This document shows positions 8,671 to 16,284 of a stretch of 64,000 nucleotides of DNA, piece by piece. Source of the DNA: Silicimonas sp963779765 (GTDB lineage Bacteria; Pseudomonadota; Alphaproteobacteria; Rhodobacterales; Rhodobacteraceae); assembly GCA_963779765.1 (NCBI GenBank), contig CAVZZP010000002.1:372001-436000 (forward strand), given 5' to 3'. Positions within the stretch are counted from its first letter, which is position 1, and each line of letters begins with the position of its first letter. Below the pieces are notes generated by a model, which did no database searches, had not been told where the DNA came from, and was given only the letters and a program-made list of their open reading frames with translations. The position numbers and the translations under genes are program-made.

Positions 8671-8838
8671 TCAGCCGGAGCGGCGGCCTCGGAAGTCGAC
8701 CGTCATCAGGCGGTCGGCGATCCAGCTCACGAGGCCAGCGATCAGAAGGCCCCATAGGGCCCAGACCGAGACGAGGGCCATGAAGACAAGGACAAAGGCG
8801 GACACCAGGAAGGCGTTCGTATAGTCGGGAACCCTCAT
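8671..8838 (-). CDS. Small membrane protein, 55 residues, unknown function
   Basis: A short gene encoding 55 residues starting MRVPDYTNAFLVSAFVLVF. Residues about 9-40 are continuously hydrophobic (one long or two short membrane helices), followed by a basic tail, D-F-R-G-R-R-S-G, probably cytoplasmic. An AAGGTG-like ribosome site precedes the ATG. The stop lies 4 bp after that of the convergent aminotransferase gene. I do not recognise a named family. Confidence 0.55.
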   Translation of the reverse strand: MRVPDYTNAFLVSAFVLVFMALVSVWALWGLLIAGLVSWIADRLMTVDFRGRRSG

Positions 8839-8916
8839 GCGCGGCACCTTCGCAGGATCCTTTCTCGCGGATCATAGCGCGGAAAATGCGTCGGTCAGGT
8901 TGAAATTTACGTTGGC

Positions 8917-10026
8917 TCAGTCCGCCTGCGCAGCCTTCAGCGCATCCGGCAGCGCCTCGGCCAGCCGGTCGAGGTCGGGGGTGCGGCCGGCGCTGACGCG
9001 GATGCAGCGGTTACCGGGCGATGCGAAGGGCATCCGCACGAAGACGTCGCGGTCTGCGAGAGCCTCGAGCACCGCGCGTGCGAAGGCACCGTCCCGGCCG
9101 CAGTCGATGGTCACGAAGTTGGTGGCCGACGGCAGCGGCGACAGGTCGTTGTCCCGCGCGATCGCGGCGATCCGGGCGCGTGCGGCCTCGACCTCGATGC
9201 GGACCTCGCCGATCCAGCCGTCGTCTTTCAGGGCCGCCAGCGCCGCCGCCTGGCTGATCCGGCTCATGCCGAAGTGGTTGCGCACCTTCTCGAAGCCACG
9301 GATCACATCCGCCTGCCCGAAGGCATAGCCCACCCGCATCCCTGCCAGCCCGTGCGCCTTCGAAAAGGTGCGCATCCGGATCACACGGGGGTCCGCAACG
9401 TCGATCCGCGGAGCCGTGCCCTTCGGTGCAAATTCGGCGTAGGCCTCGTCAAGCACAAGGAGGCAGTCGTCGGGAAGAGCGGCGATCATCTCTTCGATTC
9501 GCGCTCCGTCGTGCCACGAGCCCATGGGGTTATCCGGGTTGGCGAGATAGATCATCTTCGCCCGCTCGCTGCGCGCCGCGTCCAGAAGCGCCAGCGGATC
9601 CTCGCGGTCGTCGACGTAGGGCACCTTGACCAGTCGACCGCCGAAGCCCGCGACGTGATAGTTGAACGTCGGATAGGCCCCGTCCGAGGTCACGACGGCA
9701 TCGCCCGCCTCCACGTAGAGGCGGACAGCGTAGCCGAGAAGGCCGTCGATCCCTTCGCCGACGACGACCTCATCCTGCCCGATGCCAAGACGACGAGCCA
9801 GGGCGGCGCGCAGGTCGTGGCTCTCGGGGTCGCCGTACATCCATGCCTCGGGCGCGGCGGCGCGGATGGCCTCGATCACCTGCGGAGAGGGCCCGAAGAC
9901 GCTTTCGTTCGCGCCAAGCCGCGCCGCGAAAGGCCTGCCGCGCCGGCGTTCAAGCGCCTCGGGCCCCACGAATGGAACCGTGGCGGGCAGCGACTGGCAG
10001 AGCGAGGTTTCGGCGGGGGCTTTCAT
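8917..10026 (-). CDS. Histidinol-phosphate/aromatic aminotransferase-like PLP enzyme (HisC family)
   Basis: A 369-residue class I/II aminotransferase. Motifs include L-G-A-N-E-S-V-F-G near the N-terminus, N-P-D-N-P-M-G (substrate/PLP contact), D-E-A-Y-A-E-F and PLP lysine Lys223 in T-F-S-K-A-H-G-L-A-G-M-R-V-G-Y, all typical of HisC-like enzymes. Family members act on histidinol phosphate or aromatic amino acids. No other histidine gene is near, so this may be a stand-alone aromatic aminotransferase. The start at 10026 begins the conserved region, although its ribosome site is poor. No frame break. Confidence 0.8.
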   Translation of the reverse strand: MKAPAETSLCQSLPATVPFVGPEALERRRGRPFAARLGANESVFGPSPQVIEAIRAAAPEAWMYGDPESHDLRAALARRLGIGQDEVVVGEGIDGLLGYAVRLYVEAGDAVVTSDGAYPTFNYHVAGFGGRLVKVPYVDDREDPLALLDAARSERAKMIYLANPDNPMGSWHDGARIEEMIAALPDDCLLVLDEAYAEFAPKGTAPRIDVADPRVIRMRTFSKAHGLAGMRVGYAFGQADVIRGFEKVRNHFGMSRISQAAALAALKDDGWIGEVRIEVEAARARIAAIARDNDLSPLPSATNFVTIDCGRDGAFARAVLEALADRDVFVRMPFASPGNRCIRVSAGRTPDLDRLAEALPDALKAAQAD

Positions 10027-10116
10027 GCCTTTGAGGAAGCACGGAACCTCCGGTCCTGACAAGTGAAACGGCCCCGCCTCCCAAAAGGGTCGAGGCCGCC
10101 TCACACACGTCATGAC

Positions 10117-11325
10117 TTATTCGGCGGGGACCGCCGCGACACTCGATTGCCCGAAGTGCTGCCGGTTCAGCCGGAGCACGAGGACGATCATTGCCGCCTG
10201 CGCGACCAGCGCGATCGCCGTCAGGCCCCAGTAGGCGATGCCGAACTTCGCGATCAAACCAGCCGCGACAAGACCCTTGTTGATCCAGAACTGGACGAGC
10301 ACCGAGAAGGCCACGCCCGGACAGACCAGCGCATAGGACCCCGCCGAAGTCTCGGCGCCGAAGACAAACCGCTGCCAGTAGCCGACCCTGGCCAGAACGA
10401 GGAGGCCGAACATCGCGAAAAGAAGCTGCAGCGACACCATCCGGCTTAGGAAGACCAGCGTCTCGGCAGGGCCGGTGTGGCCGTCGAAGTGGACGTGAAG
10501 TCCGTGCCATTGGCGCAAGAGGAGGATCGAGGCGACAGTGACGAGCGGCAGCACGATCAGGAGGGTGGGCGCGGCCTCGACCGAGACGCCATTCTCCATC
10601 ATCGACCTGACCCCGAGAACCATCGCCACGGCGCCGATCACAATGGCGGCGACGAGGAAGAACCCCGACAGGATGACGCTGATCCCCGCAACTGTGGCCG
10701 ATCCGCTCATGGACCCCGGAGCGGCGAGGCCGACGCCGACCATCGCCAAAGTGAAGGCAGGCAGCAGCTGCGCGAACGAGTTGTTGGCCGCGCAGTCGAA
10801 ACCGCCGGACGACAGGGCCCGTCCGAGGAACGCGCCGAGTTGTCGGAACGCCATGGCGCCGATGAGCACGAAGGCCGCAAGGGCGAAGGGAAACAGAAAT
10901 TCGACAACGCCCCACAGACCTGGAACAAAGACTAGGCCCACGATGAACGCCACATTGACAGCCATGGCGAGCGCCAGCGGCAGTGCCATCATTTGTGTAC
11001 CTGCGTTCGATGCCGCGTGCGCCCGACCAGCTTCGGAGGCGCGGAAGGCACCGACCCTTCGGAGGTTGAAGGCGAGAAGCGCGAATGTTCGCCAGGCGAA
11101 CCACGCTACACCCAGAAGAGCGATAGCGATGGAAGCCTGAAGAGCGGGTTGACCGCTTGCGAAGGCGGCCGAGATATCCTCGAACACGGGCACAGGTCTG
11201 TCTGGGTGCGGCACCCAGAACATCAGGTACATGAAGAACGTCACCACAAGGCCCCCTGCCCCGACAGAGGACAGGAAGTACAGTGGCGACCAGCGAGTGA
11301 CGGCGGGTGAAGTCGAAAGGGCCAT
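10117..11325 (-). CDS. Multi-pass membrane protein, TDT/TehA-like transporter candidate
   Basis: A 402-residue protein with about ten predicted membrane helices and short loops, loosely resembling the tellurite-resistance/dicarboxylate (TDT, SLAC1-like) family, which includes sulfite exporters. Family identity is not certain. A conserved-looking patch G-G-F-D-C-A-A-N-N-S-F-A-Q-L lies mid-protein. The start at 11325 is chosen because a perfect AGGAGG sits 5 bases upstream; two ATGs further upstream lie inside the operator. Upstream are a 15-bp perfect inverted repeat and an FNR-type box, so expression is probably tied to sulfide/persulfide signals and low oxygen or NO. A role in sulfur-anion or organic-anion export is inference. 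Confidence 0.6.
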   Translation of the reverse strand: MALSTSPAVTRWSPLYFLSSVGAGGLVVTFFMYLMFWVPHPDRPVPVFEDISAAFASGQPALQASIAIALLGVAWFAWRTFALLAFNLRRVGAFRASEAGRAHAASNAGTQMMALPLALAMAVNVAFIVGLVFVPGLWGVVEFLFPFALAAFVLIGAMAFRQLGAFLGRALSSGGFDCAANNSFAQLLPAFTLAMVGVGLAAPGSMSGSATVAGISVILSGFFLVAAIVIGAVAMVLGVRSMMENGVSVEAAPTLLIVLPLVTVASILLLRQWHGLHVHFDGHTGPAETLVFLSRMVSLQLLFAMFGLLVLARVGYWQRFVFGAETSAGSYALVCPGVAFSVLVQFWINKGLVAAGLIAKFGIAYWGLTAIALVAQAAMIVLVLRLNRQHFGQSSVAAVPAE

Positions 11326-11332
11326 GAGAGCC

Positions 11333-11370
11333 TCCTGCATCATATTCCGTAACTAGAATATGATGCAGGA
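11333..11370. promoter_or_regulatory. SqrR/BigR-type operator: perfect 15-bp arms, 8-base spacer
   Basis: Left arm TCCTGCATCATATTC (11333-11347), spacer CGTAACTA, right arm GAATATGATGCAGGA (11356-11370). The core ATTC-N8-GAAT is the site described for the ArsR-family persulfide sensor SqrR of Rhodobacter. It abuts the ribosome site of the membrane-protein gene, so binding would block transcription; as RNA it could also form a hairpin. Regulator identity is inference. Confidence 0.65.
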
Positions 11371-11382
11371 CCCAAGCCCGCA

Positions 11383-11396
11383 TTGACGTATATCAA
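11383..11396. promoter_or_regulatory. FNR/DNR-type box TTGAC-GTAT-ATCAA
   Basis: One mismatch from the FNR/FnrL/Dnr consensus TTGAT-N4-ATCAA. It lies about 58 bp upstream of the minus-strand membrane-protein start, beyond the ATTC-N8-GAAT repeat, a plausible activator position. The decarboxylase gene on the other side ends here, so the membrane-protein gene is the likely target. Confidence 0.5.
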
Positions 11397-11409
11397 GTCT
11401 TGAATGCGA

Positions 11410-11434
11410 AACCCCGGCCGCGGGGGCCGGGGTT
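11410..11434 (-). terminator. Hairpin terminator of the decarboxylase gene
   Basis: Perfect 10-bp stem AACCCCGGCC/GGCCGGGGTT with a 5-base loop, 27 bp after the decarboxylase stop. Read on the minus strand the stem ends in TTT. A good rho-independent candidate with a short U tract. Confidence 0.6.
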
Positions 11435-11460
11435 CTCAGGTCCTCGTATCAGGCCAAGGC

Positions 11461-12628
11461 TCAGATCACGCAGACGTCCAGTGGCGGGAAGCCGTTGAAG
11501 CCCACTGACGAGTAGCTCGAGGTGTAGGCGCCGCAGTTGCGGATCACCACGCGGTCTCCGGCGGTGAGGCCGACGGGCAGCGACACCATCTTCTTCTCGT
11601 AAAGCACATCGGCGCTGTCGCAGGACGGACCCGCGAGGATGCAGGGCCCCATCTGCTCGTGGTCACGGGGCGTGGCGAACTGATAGCGGATCGCTTCGTC
11701 CATCGTCTCGGCCAGACCCGAGAACTTGCCGATGTCGAGGTAGACCCAGCGATGCAGCTCGTTCGCCGACTTGCGGCTGACCAGCAGAACCTCGGCCGCG
11801 ATCACACCCGCATCCGCAACCATGCCACGGCCAGGCTCGGCCATCACCAGCACGTCGCCGAAGCGCGCGCGCACCTGGCGCATGACGCCGGCCGCGTAGT
11901 TCGGTCGCAGGCTCGATGACTTCGCCGTAGAACGCCGGGAAGCCGCCGCCGATGTTCAGGAGGCGCAGCTTGTGGCCCGCCTCATGCGCGGCGGTCCAGA
12001 CGGCCTGAACCTGGTCCAGAACGGGGCCCCACATCTCGGAACGGCGGGTTTGCGAGCCGACGTGGAACGAGAAACCGGCGGGGTCGAGGCCAAGCTCCTT
12101 AGCGCGGTCGAGCAGCGCCAGCGCCATCTCGCCGTGGCAGCCGAACTTGCGGCTGAGCGGCCAGTCAGCCTGGCTGTTCTCGACGATCAGGCGGATGTAG
12201 ACGCCCGCGCCCGGCGCGTTCTCGGCGATCTTCGCGAGCTCTTCCTCGGCATCGGCCGCGAAAAGGGTCACGCCGGCCTCGTAGGCGAAGGCGATGTCCG
12301 AGGGACGCTTCACGGTGTTGCCGAAGCTGATCGTCTCGGCCCGCGCACCCTGGCTGAGGCAAAGCTCGATCTCGCCGCGCGAGGCGGCATCGAAGTGCGA
12401 GCCGACCTGAACCAGACGCTCGATGATCTCGCGCGCCGGGTTCGCCTTGACGGCATAGTGGATATGCGCGTCGCCCAGACCGGCCTGAAGCGCATCGAAG
12501 TTGTGCTCGACTCTGTCGACGTCCAGCACGAGCGTCGGCCTGTCGAAGGCGTGGACGCGGGCATAGATTTCGGCACGGGAAGGCGACAGGTCATCGCGGG
12601 CTGGAAGCCCAACGTCATGCATCGTCAT
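11461..12628 (-). CDS. Type III PLP-dependent decarboxylase (ornithine/lysine), one frameshift
   Basis: Alanine-racemase-fold decarboxylase expected to make putrescine or cadaverine. The N-terminal part has H-Y-A-V-K-A-N-P (PLP lysine), H-V-G-S-Q and I-G-G-G-F-P; the C-terminal part has M-A-E-P-G-R and the catalytic G-P-S-C-D-S-A-D. The two parts are in different frames; one extra base at about 11902 explains it, giving N-Y-A-A-G-V-M-R-Q across the join and a product of about 388 residues. The start at 12628 has GGAG 6 bases upstream. A terminator hairpin follows. Substrate choice between ornithine and lysine cannot be read from the motifs. Confidence 0.83.
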
Positions 12629-12869
12629 GTTCATCTCCAAAAGACCCGGCCAAGATATGACCGCTCAGTTCCAAGGGAGACGTTACCGTCGCTGCGTAAA
12701 CGCGGGCGTTTGACGATGCCGGCCAGAGGCGCGTGCGTTGGCGTCTTGAGCGGGGATATGGGGCTTGTGCCTGAGTCGCGCAAGAGGAAATTCGAACGGA
12801 TTTCCACAGGCTTCGTCGTAGGCGGTTTTGTGCGCTTTCCGCATCACGTCCCACCCGCTACCAAGGGCC

Positions 12870-13409
12870 ATGACCCTGATCCTGTTCAACAAGCCGTGGG
12901 GCGTGCTCAGCCAGTTCACCGACGGCAAATCGCCCTCGCCCCGCCCCACGCTGTCGACTTTCGAACTGCCTTCGGGCGTGTACCCCGCCGGCCGCCTCGA
13001 CCGCGATTCCGAGGGTCTGCTCGTGCTCACCGATGACGGGCAACTCCAGGCTCGGATCGCGTCCCCGTCCGCGCGGACGGAGAAGACCTATCTCGTCCAG
13101 ATCGAGGGCGACCCCGTGGACGCCGATCTTGAGCCTTTGCGCAGGGGCGTGATGCTGAAGGATGGGCCGACCCGGCCCGCGCGTGTTCGTCTCATCGACC
13201 CGCCGCATCTGTGGTTGCGGGATCCGCCCGTCCGGGTGCGGAAATCAGTGCCAGACAGATGGATCGAGGTCACGATTACAGAAGGCCGGAACCGCCAGGT
13301 CCGGCGCATGACGGCCGCCGTCGGACTACCTACGCTGCGCTTGGTGAGGTGGCGGATCGGCGACTGGACGCTCGACGGATTGGCCTCTGGAGAATGGCGC
13401 GAGATCTGA
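12870..13409 (+). CDS. rRNA pseudouridine synthase, RluE-like
   Basis: A 179-residue RsuA/RluB/E/F-family pseudouridine synthase without the N-terminal S4 domain, which matches RluE (23S rRNA) rather than RsuA or RluB. It starts MTLILFNKPWGVLSQF, has the catalytic motif A-G-R-L-D-R-D-S-E-G-L-L near residue 40 and ends with T-E-G-R-N-R-Q-V-R-R-M. The ATG at 12870 begins the conserved part; AAGG precedes it. The 240-bp gap upstream, back to the decarboxylase start, shows no gene. Specificity for a given uridine is inferred from domain layout only. Confidence 0.82.
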   Translation: MTLILFNKPWGVLSQFTDGKSPSPRPTLSTFELPSGVYPAGRLDRDSEGLLVLTDDGQLQARIASPSARTEKTYLVQIEGDPVDADLEPLRRGVMLKDGPTRPARVRLIDPPHLWLRDPPVRVRKSVPDRWIEVTITEGRNRQVRRMTAAVGLPTLRLVRWRIGDWTLDGLASGEWREI

Positions 13410-13549
13410 TCCGCCGATCCCCTTTGACCCCACTTGCAATTCCTCCAAACGCGCGCACATTCACGACGCGCGGACCGCCCCGCGTCGGACCGGACGGTCC
13501 GGGTAAACAACGTCCGGCCGGCGGCCCGGCGCCTTCGGAGGATTGGCGC

Positions 13550-13954
13550 ATGATGCTTGTGCGCTGCTACCTCGCCCCGTCCTCGATCGAGGGTCTGGGC
13601 GTCTTCTGCCACGACGATATAAGGGCCGGACAAAACGTCTGGGCCCACGAGGATACGCTGGATCAGCGTATCGCTGCCGACAAGGTTTCGACGCTGCCCG
13701 AGCATGTGCGCGAGTTCGTCGACCGCTACGCCTATCCCGACTGGAACAACCCCGGCTACGTCATACTCGAGACCGACGAGGGCCGGTTCATGAACCACGC
13801 CGACGAGCCGAACCTGGACTTCTCGGACGGGACCCACGGCTATGCCGTCAGGGACATCCCCGCCGGAACCGAACTGACCTGCCACTACTCGACCTTCACC
13901 GAAGGCCCGATCGTCATGCAACCGCCGCGTCACCGCGTTTCGGCTCACGCCTGA
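13550..13954 (+). CDS. SET-domain protein (putative protein-lysine methyltransferase)
   Basis: A 134-residue protein that is almost entirely a SET domain: G-L-G-V-F at the start, F-M-N-H-A-D-E-P-N (the N-H-x-x-x-P-N cofactor motif) and G-T-E-L-T-C-H-Y near the end. The family methylates lysines using S-adenosylmethionine. It lacks pre- and post-SET cysteine clusters, so it is a minimal bacterial form. GGAGG sits 8 bases before the ATG; a second ATG follows directly. The target protein is unknown. A hairpin separates it from the convergent DUF4453 gene. Confidence 0.78.
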   Translation: MMLVRCYLAPSSIEGLGVFCHDDIRAGQNVWAHEDTLDQRIAADKVSTLPEHVREFVDRYAYPDWNNPGYVILETDEGRFMNHADEPNLDFSDGTHGYAVRDIPAGTELTCHYSTFTEGPIVMQPPRHRVSAHA

Positions 13955-13965
13955 CAGGATCACCG

Positions 13966-13989
13966 CCCGGGCCCCGCGAGGGACCCGGG
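13966..13989. terminator. GC-rich hairpin between convergent genes
   Basis: CCCGGGCCCC and GGGACCCGGG arms pair (one wobble) around GCGA, between the SET gene and the DUF4453 gene. It could serve both strands, though no U tract is seen. Confidence 0.4.
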
Positions 13990-13995
13990 GACCCG

Positions 13996-14553
13996 TCAGC
14001 CAGCGAAGGCTGTGCAGTTCGCGTCAAGCCCCGGTGCCAGCCAACCGCCCGTCTTCACGGAAAGATCGCTGCCGAAGACGGTGACGTACTGCCACCCGTC
14101 CTCTTCCCCGTGTGCGAAGCGAACGACGTCCGCTGTGGCGATCGCCCCCAGGACTTCGGCCGCGTCCGAGCGTCCGGCGCGGAGCGGAGTCTCGGCTCCG
14201 TTCCAGCCCAGGCAGAGCGAATCCGTCATGTTCCGGACGGGCAGATCGACAAGCCGTTGCCGAACGGCCAGATCGTCGAGATCGAGCGTCGGCCGGGAGG
14301 TGTCCACCCGGCAGGTCTCTTCGGCTTCGCGAGCCGTCAGGCGTTCCACGAGACCAGCGTCGCGCCGGGAGACGGTCGCCGTCTTGCCGGTGCAGCCTTC
14401 ATTGCCGAAGACAGACTGGCCAAGGGTCGATCCGAAACAGTATCCGCCCCTGTCCATGACCAGGTTCCGGGTGAACCAAAGGTCGTCGCAGACCGCATCC
14501 GCGCGGGCGGCGAAGGGAAGCATGACCAACAGAAAGAAGAGAATGAATCGCAT
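13996..14553 (-). CDS. Secreted DUF4453 (YARHG-type) protein
   Basis: A 185-residue protein with a cleavable signal peptide (MRFILFFLLVMLPFAARADA). The next segment, D-D-L-W-F-T-R-N-L-V-M-D-R-G-G-Y-C-F, resembles the YARHG region of DUF4453 proteins. Six cysteines in the mature part suggest disulfides in the periplasm. Function unknown. The gene converges on the SET gene. The 213 bp between its start and the divergent glycosyltransferase show no further gene. Confidence 0.7.
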   Translation of the reverse strand: MRFILFFLLVMLPFAARADAVCDDLWFTRNLVMDRGGYCFGSTLGQSVFGNEGCTGKTATVSRRDAGLVERLTAREAEETCRVDTSRPTLDLDDLAVRQRLVDLPVRNMTDSLCLGWNGAETPLRAGRSDAAEVLGAIATADVVRFAHGEEDGWQYVTVFGSDLSVKTGGWLAPGLDANCTAFAG

Positions 14554-14766
14554 TGCCGTGAATTAGCCATCGGCAGAGGTTCGATCAATGCGGCTTTCCG
14601 CCCCTCGCGGCATCGTCAATTTTCGTGTGCGGAAACAGTTCTTGCATCACCCAAGGGCCTGGCGGCCTTTGCCCAGGTCAGCTTCACCCTAGATCATCAA
14701 GTATCGGCCACCCGAACGTGTCAGGCGGCCGCCCGTCTGCGCGTTAACGAATGTATCGGTCCGGTC

Positions 14767-16239
14767 ATGCAGTCGCCACACCATCGAAGCCCGCGCACTG
14801 CCGAGGTCGCCGCCACGGCGCTTCTGTTCGCCGCGTGTGTCTGGTTCGCTGCCGCGACGGTTCCGGGGCTCCAGGCCGCCTACTCCTATTGGTTCGACGA
14901 ACTCTACAGCGTCGTCATCAGCCGCAACGATCTGAGCAGCGCCTTGCGCCTTACGTTCGAGGACGTTCATCCGCCGCTATACCAGGTCGTCCTATGGGCA
15001 TGGATGGCGCTCTTCGGCAGCGGCGAAAGCGCGACCCGTGCGTTGTCGGTCGTGGCAATGCTTGCGGGTTTGGGTGTCCTTCTCAGCCTGCGCAGGCACT
15101 TGGGCGTGACAACGACGCTGTTGCTCTCGGCCTTCGTCCTTCTCAGCCCGCAGACCGTGTACTATGCGCAGGAGACGCGAAGCTATGCGCTTCTGCTGTT
15201 CCTCGGTTGTCTCTGCCTGCGCGCCCTCATCACCCATGACCGGCGTTTGCTTTACGTCTCGGCGCTGCTTCTGGGACTGACGCATTATTTTGGCGCCATC
15301 CTCGGCACGCTGGCGCTGACCTATCTCGTCCTGACCCGTCCGTCGCCGCGTACCTTCCTTACCGCACTGGCTGTCTTTTGCCTGATAGCAGCCTGGCCCG
15401 CGGCGCAGCTTGCAACGGGATCGGCGTCAGATCTTCTCGGCGGCAACTTCTGGATCCGAACGGGCGCGCGTCACGCGGTCGAACTGGGGATCGCCGCCGC
15501 CTGGCCCGGACTGGACCTCTTCATTGGAGACGTCTCAGGGGCATTCGGCCTCACAGGCGAAACGGCAGAGACCGCAGCGGCTTTCGGGGTTGTGGCGGTG
15601 GTCTCCCTGCTCGGACTTGCCGTAGTTCTTTTCGCACGTCGGGATGCGAAACTTTTGACGCTGACCGGCGGGACCGTAGGCGCGCTGGTCGTCATAGTGG
15701 GCGCCCTCAGCCTGCACACTCCGCTCGCAACATCTCGCAACTTCATCGAACTCGTGCCGTTCGGCGCATTGGCACTGGCTATCCCCATGTCACGGGCATT
15801 GCGGGGACCGGCGTGGACCTCCGTTCCGGCGATCGTCTTCTGCGCGCTTTACGCCACCGTCTCGATCTCGCACGGCGCCACCCAGATGGCGGCGCGCGAG
15901 AACCCCTTGCATCCCTACCAGACCCTGCTCGCCCATGCGGAGAGCGCGGCCAAGGCCGATGGCGTCCCGCTCTTCCTCTATGACGTGAAGGCGCCGGTCT
16001 ATCGCGACATCATGGCTTTCTACCTGTCAGAGCCTAACGAGGCCGAAGCGATGACGTACGCAGAGGCCGACGCGGACCTGCCACCCGACTTCATCCTGCT
16101 GTTTCTGAACGAAAGCTGTGAAAGGCTCGGAGAGGACCTTGAGCGGCTGTCGAAAGTCTACGAGTCGACCGAGATCGACGGGACGTATTCACAGGGCTGC
16201 GACTACACTTCTGGCGCCCTGCGGCTCTCCCGGTCCTGA
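14767..16239 (+). CDS. GT-C-type membrane glycosyltransferase (family 39-like)
   Basis: A 490-residue integral membrane protein with about ten predicted helices. Y-W-F-D-E-L-Y-S near residue 45 is the acidic motif in the first periplasmic loop of GT-C/PMT-like enzymes, and D-V-H-P-P-L-Y-Q follows, as in ArnT/PMT relatives that use polyprenyl-linked sugars. The C-terminal 100 residues are soluble, ending with Cys-containing segments. The ATG at 14767 precedes the first helix; the ribosome site is weak. Acceptor and sugar are unknown. A perfect hairpin follows the stop. Confidence 0.68.
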   Translation: MQSPHHRSPRTAEVAATALLFAACVWFAAATVPGLQAAYSYWFDELYSVVISRNDLSSALRLTFEDVHPPLYQVVLWAWMALFGSGESATRALSVVAMLAGLGVLLSLRRHLGVTTTLLLSAFVLLSPQTVYYAQETRSYALLLFLGCLCLRALITHDRRLLYVSALLLGLTHYFGAILGTLALTYLVLTRPSPRTFLTALAVFCLIAAWPAAQLATGSASDLLGGNFWIRTGARHAVELGIAAAWPGLDLFIGDVSGAFGLTGETAETAAAFGVVAVVSLLGLAVVLFARRDAKLLTLTGGTVGALVVIVGALSLHTPLATSRNFIELVPFGALALAIPMSRALRGPAWTSVPAIVFCALYATVSISHGATQMAARENPLHPYQTLLAHAESAAKADGVPLFLYDVKAPVYRDIMAFYLSEPNEAEAMTYAEADADLPPDFILLFLNESCERLGEDLERLSKVYESTEIDGTYSQGCDYTSGALRLSRS

Positions 16240-16242
16240 CTG

Positions 16243-16273
16243 ACGTCGGGCGCCCGCATAGGGCGCCCGACGT
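16243..16273. terminator. Bidirectional hairpin, 13-bp perfect stem
   Basis: Arms ACGTCGGGCGCCC and GGGCGCCCGACGT are perfect complements around GCATA. It fills the gap between the convergent glycosyltransferase and pntB stops, so it probably ends both transcripts. Confidence 0.7.
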
Positions 16274-16284
16274 GCCAGACCGTT

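Noticed and set aside
13543..14766. Long N-terminal extension of the glycosyltransferase gene at 14767
   Set aside because: The extension covers the SET gene in another frame and the antisense of the DUF4453 gene. The conserved protein starts at 14767.
13966..16273. Insertion sequence or transposon between the hairpins at 13966 and 16243
   Set aside because: The two hairpins are not copies of each other, no transposase is present, and each lies between convergent genes, as terminators do.
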